From Erwinia sorbitola (GTDB lineage: Bacteria; Pseudomonadota; Gammaproteobacteria; Enterobacterales; Enterobacteriaceae): 64,000 bases of DNA. The number at the start of each line of letters is the position of its first letter. The stretch's first letter is position 1. Of the stretch, positions 61,018 through 64,000 are shown piece by piece. Both the position numbers and the translations under genes were made by a program. Under the pieces are notes generated by a model. That model saw only the letters and a list, made by a program, of their open reading frames with translations. It was not told the DNA's origin and made no database searches. The stretch covers positions 809,501 through 873,500 of the forward strand of contig NZ_CP046509.1 in the NCBI RefSeq assembly GCF_009738185.1. Direction: 5' to 3'.

Positions 61018-62733
61018 ATGCCCCCGTTTAAACGAAAACTGGCGAAATCTCAGCCTGCGCCTACATTCAATCCTGTTCGTTTCCGGGTTGTTTGCCTGGG
61101 AGTGTTGGCTTGCCTGGTCTTCCTGCTGGCGAGCGTGGCTGATTTACAACTGATTAACCATCCGATGCTGGAAAAGCAGGCCGATGAACGCTCATTGCGC
61201 ACCGTGACGCTGCCGACTAACCGGGGAACGCTGCTGGATCGCAACGGCGAAGCGCTGGCGTTAAGCGTGCCATCGCGCGATGTGATAGCCGATCCGCAGC
61301 GGGTGCTGGAAGCGCACCCGGACTTCACCAGCGCAAAATGGCAGTATCTGGCTAATGCGCTGGAGCAGCGACCGGAACAGCTTGCCGCGCAAATCAACGC
61401 TAATCCGAACCGTCGCTTTCTCTATCTTGGCCGTAAAATCGAGCTGGGCATTGCAAAGGATATCGTCAAGCTGCATCTGGCAGGCATCAGCACCGTGTAT
61501 AACGACAGCCGTTTCTATCCGATGAGTGAGGCGACAGCGCCGCTGCTCGGTATTGTCGGGGCGGACAATAACGGGCTGACCGGGCTTGAGAAGGGCTTTG
61601 ATAAGCTGTTACAGGGTGCACCGGGGGTGGAAAAATACCGTCAGGATGCTAACGGCAATATCGTCGCGATGATCGACTATGAGCCGCCGCAGCAGCCGCC
61701 GACGGTGCAGCTGAGTATCGATAAGTTCGATCAGTACACGCTCTACAGTAAGCTGCGTGATGGGGTGATCCTGAATAAAGCGGACTCGGGCGCGGCGGTG
61801 CTGGTTAAAATCGACACCGGGGAGATCCTCGGCATGGCCTCTTATCCGTCGTTCAATCCCAATAACTTTGTTGATGTCTCCCCTGCGCAGATGCGCAATA
61901 CCGCCATCAATGACAGCTATGAACCCGGTTCAACGGTTAAACCGCTGGTGGTGATGGAGGGGCTGGCGCGTAAACTGGTACGCCCGGATTCGGTGCTTGA
62001 CACCACACCCTACCGCGTTAACGGGCACCTTATTCGTGACGTCGGGCACTGGCCGCGTCTGACCATGACCGGCATCCTGCAAAAATCCAGTGACATCGGC
62101 GTGTCGCACATCGCGCTGGCGATGCCTGCTGAGGTACTGGTAAACACCTACCATGCATTTGGCCTTGGTAAACCTACCGGACTGGGGCTGACCGGCGAAA
62201 GCGTGGGTTATTTCCCGCTGCACCGCGAACGCTGGGCCGATATTGAACGCGCTACCTTTTCATTTGGCTATGGTTTACGCGTTACGCCGCTACAGATAGC
62301 CCGTGAATACGCCACCCTTGGCTCCTTTGGCGTCTATCGTCCACTGGCGATTACTAAGGTCAGTCCGCCAGTTGCTGGCCGGCGCGTTGCTGATGAAAAC
62401 ACCGTGCGTGCGGTGGTGCATATGATGGAGAGCGATGCTCTGCCAGGCGGCAGCGGACTGCGTGCTGCGGTGCCGGGTTACCGTCTGGCAATCAAAACCG
62501 GTACCGCAGAGAAAATGGGCGACAGCGGCAAGTACGATGGCGGCTATATCAACTACACCGCCGGTGTGGCGCCCGCCAGCAACCCGCAGGTGGCGCTGGT
62601 GATTATGATCAACCATCCTACCGCTGGCGATCACTTCGGTGGCTCGGTAGCCGCACCGGTATTTGGCAATATTATCGGCCCGGTGCTGAAACATATGAAT
62701 ATCGCACCGGATGCTATCTATCATCCCGGCTGA
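61018..62733 (+). CDS. FtsI/PBP3 paralogue (septal transpeptidase-like)
   Basis: Class B penicillin-binding protein, 571 residues, closely similar to E. coli FtsI across the C-terminal half. One N-terminal transmembrane helix (residues ~24-43), a pedestal region with RGTLLDRNGEALALS, then the transpeptidase domain. The catalytic serine is S295 in STVK, and KTGT is at 483-486. The second motif reads S347-S-D instead of SxN. A classical ftsI lies in the mra/dcw cluster elsewhere, so this is probably a second copy of the kind called PBP3SAL in Salmonella, which works at low pH. Its neighbours are not division genes, which fits a paralogue. Confidence 0.9.
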   Translation: MPPFKRKLAKSQPAPTFNPVRFRVVCLGVLACLVFLLASVADLQLINHPMLEKQADERSLRTVTLPTNRGTLLDRNGEALALSVPSRDVIADPQRVLEAHPDFTSAKWQYLANALEQRPEQLAAQINANPNRRFLYLGRKIELGIAKDIVKLHLAGISTVYNDSRFYPMSEATAPLLGIVGADNNGLTGLEKGFDKLLQGAPGVEKYRQDANGNIVAMIDYEPPQQPPTVQLSIDKFDQYTLYSKLRDGVILNKADSGAAVLVKIDTGEILGMASYPSFNPNNFVDVSPAQMRNTAINDSYEPGSTVKPLVVMEGLARKLVRPDSVLDTTPYRVNGHLIRDVGHWPRLTMTGILQKSSDIGVSHIALAMPAEVLVNTYHAFGLGKPTGLGLTGESVGYFPLHRERWADIERATFSFGYGLRVTPLQIAREYATLGSFGVYRPLAITKVSPPVAGRRVADENTVRAVVHMMESDALPGGSGLRAAVPGYRLAIKTGTAEKMGDSGKYDGGYINYTAGVAPASNPQVALVIMINHPTAGDHFGGSVAAPVFGNIIGPVLKHMNIAPDAIYHPG

Positions 62734-62750
62734 CCCCAAATAGCATCATC

Positions 62751-62777
62751 AACCCACGCCCCGGCGTGGGTTTTTTT
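62751..62777 (+). terminator. Rho-independent terminator of the FtsI paralogue
   Basis: AACCCACGCC and GGCGTGGGTT form a 10-bp stem with a 2-base loop and seven T at the end. Confidence 0.95.
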
Positions 62778-62979
62778 ATGCCCGTCCCTCCGCAATATCA
62801 TGGCAGTTTCTTTTACTGACAACTTTCCTGTGGCACTTACACGAATCGCCAAAATAAGCACTGGGTAAAGCGCTAATGTGAGCACACCACGGTGCAACAA
62901 CGCATTCCATTGTGTCGTGTCAGCCCCCTGAGGTGTTGGTAGCGCTGCGGGGGGCGCTTTTACCTTCAGGAACCAACTC

Positions 62980-63168
62980 ATGCCGAAACTTAAAGACAGG
63001 ACGCCAAAGAGTGGCGGTCGTTCAGCCGCCTTTCAGTTACGCATTCATCCTCAACTTCACGATCAGTTGAGACAATTAACTGATAACGAAAACGTCACGC
63101 TCGCCTGCTGGCTGAAAGATCTTGCCCGGCGTGAGTTAAGAAGGAGAGGCATAGAACCACTGGGTTAA
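62980..63168 (+). CDS. Small ribbon-helix-helix (Arc-like) protein
   Basis: A 62-residue basic protein. After a flexible N terminus (MPKLKDRTPKSGGRS), AAFQLRIHPQLHDQLRQLTDNENVT reads as the beta strand and first helix of an Arc/MetJ-type DNA-binding fold (strand residues ~16-22), and LACWLKDLARRELRRRG as the second helix. Such proteins act as antitoxins or regulators. No toxin gene adjoins it; the next gene is the efflux adaptor 200 bp on. AGGAAC precedes the ATG. Confidence 0.75.
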   Translation: MPKLKDRTPKSGGRSAAFQLRIHPQLHDQLRQLTDNENVTLACWLKDLARRELRRRGIEPLG

Positions 63169-63319
63169 CCAACCGGGGCATTCATCTCAGGAGGAAACAG
63201 CTGTCGGCATCCGTCGGCTCGAAACGGCACGAGAAGCTTAATCGTCGCATTTCGATAATAGTTTTAGCGGAAACTTAACACTGCCTGGTTTTTGCACCTT
63301 CTATAATGCCATTTTTTAT

Positions 63320-63335
63320 GAGAGTAATCACTCTC
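63320..63335. promoter_or_regulatory. Inverted repeat upstream of the RND adaptor
   Basis: GAGAGT-AATC-ACTCTC is a 6-bp inverted repeat 36 bp before the adaptor start and just downstream of a TATAAT (63302-63307). The position suits an operator for a repressor of the efflux operon, such as a TetR-type protein, but none is encoded in view. Confidence 0.4.
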
Positions 63336-63371
63336 GTTATTAATTTAAAGCTATCTAGTTGAGACTTGACT

Positions 63372-64000
63372 ATGCGATTGAGGATTCTTCCTGCGAGTTT
63401 GATTTTTTTGCTGGTTGCCTGTGACCAGACTCACTCACCTTCCAAAGATGTTCCTGTTCATGTCGGTATCAGCACTCTTCACAGTGAAGCCGTCACGTTA
63501 TTTACCCAGTTACCGGGCCGAACCACTGCCGTTCGTACAGCCGAAGTCCGCCCTCAGGTAAGCGGTATTATTCTTAAACGCCTGTTTACTGAAGGTAGCG
63601 AAGTGAAAGCCGGGCAATCGCTGTATCAGATTGATCCTGCCACCTATCAGGCCACCTACGACAAAGCCATGGCGACGCTTATCAACGCAGATAAAGTGGC
63701 TGCACGCTATAAACCGCTGGCCGCAGCCCATGCAATTAGCCAACAGGTTTACGATGATGCTGTGGCCACCGCGCGGGAAGCCAGGGCCGACGTGGAAACT
63801 GCCCGGGTCAATCTTAACTACACCAAGGTTCGTGCCCCTATCTCAGGTCATATTGGTCGTTCGCTAACCACCGAAGGGGCACTGGTGACTAACGGACAGA
63901 GCAGCTATATGAGCCTGATCCAGCAGCTTGATCCGATTTATGTTGATGTTAACGCCTCCTCACGCGATCTGCTGGCGCAGCGTCGTGCGCTGGCTGACGG
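63372..64000 (+). CDS. RND efflux periplasmic adaptor, AcrA/MexE-like (5' part)
   Basis: Membrane fusion protein of a tripartite RND pump. The visible 209 residues start with a lipoprotein signal ending LLVAC (cysteine ~residue 19). They continue with the AcrA-type barrel-sandwich part (AEVRPQVSGIILKRLFTEGSEVKAGQSLYQIDP around residues 57-89), the alpha-hairpin (YDKAMATLINADKVAARYKPL; AISQQVYDDA) and the returning lipoyl half (VRAPISGHIGRS). Its hairpin is short compared with AcrA, closer to a shorter adaptor. The pump gene is expected downstream, beyond the window edge. Confidence 0.92.
   Translation, partial: MRLRILPASLIFLLVACDQTHSPSKDVPVHVGISTLHSEAVTLFTQLPGRTTAVRTAEVRPQVSGIILKRLFTEGSEVKAGQSLYQIDPATYQATYDKAMATLINADKVAARYKPLAAAHAISQQVYDDAVATAREARADVETARVNLNYTKVRAPISGHIGRSLTTEGALVTNGQSSYMSLIQQLDPIYVDVNASSRDLLAQRRALAD

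Noticed and set aside
62980..63168. Toxin-antitoxin pair at the ribbon-helix-helix gene
   Set aside because: No partner ORF of suitable size lies next to it on either side; a 200-bp gap precedes the efflux adaptor.

Overview
The window is chromosomal DNA from a member of the Enterobacterales, most likely Erwiniaceae (Erwinia or Pantoea type). Nearly every gene has an Escherichia coli counterpart of almost the same length and order: galP-metK-speAB-loiP-tktA, epd-pgk-fbaA-mscS-argO-yggE-argP-rpiA-serA, ygfA-ssrS-zapA-ygfB-pepP-ubiH-ubiI-gcvTHP, yqfA-ygfZ-sdhE-cptA-fldB-xerD-dsbC-recJ-prfB-lysS, and lysR-lysA-galR-omr. The genus is inferred from gene content and recall of protein families, not from a search. 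I see no prophage, insertion sequence, CRISPR array, rRNA or tRNA.

Region by region. 1-9,270: galactose uptake (galP, cut by the left edge, with two GalR-type operators and a CRP-type site), SAM synthesis (metK with met boxes), putrescine synthesis (speA, speB), an outer-membrane M48 protease (loiP) and transketolase. 9,286-11,139: an accessory sulfatase-like gene at a locus that varies among enterics. 11,523-21,032: lower glycolysis (epd-pgk-fbaA, Cra-type operator), mscS, arginine export and its LysR regulator, rpiA and serA. 21,083-22,044: about 14 tandem copies of a 68-69 bp palindromic repeat. 22,068-32,706: 5-formyl-THF cycloligase with 6S RNA, zapA, the ygfB-pepP-ubiH-ubiI operon and the glycine cleavage operon. 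32,706-33,416: six tandem ERIC elements. 33,429-47,341: housekeeping genes, with creBCD inserted between cptA and fldB, and prfB with its programmed +1 frameshift.

47,407-64,000 is the most accessory part. It holds a predicted serine-peptidase lipoprotein, a YdhP-like exporter, lysR/lysA, and a beta-glucoside PTS cluster (EIIA divergent from EIIC, GH1 phospho-glucosidase and EIIB, then a GntR regulator and a GNAT protein) with three copies of a TTGGTATACCAA-like operator. It also holds galR, a BisC-like molybdoenzyme, one OmrA/OmrB small RNA, an FtsI paralogue, a ribbon-helix-helix protein and the start of an RND efflux adaptor.

How the genes connect: galR at 57-58 kb very likely represses galP at the left edge, and the same operator type precedes both genes. 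argP lies beside argO, its probable target. creBC lie beside creD, which has a perfect cre tag. lysR is divergent from lysA. The most unusual structural feature is a family of GCATGC-centred palindromes that, in this window, sits only between convergent genes and is expanded to an array between serA and ygfA. I did not find a convincing new multi-gene system.
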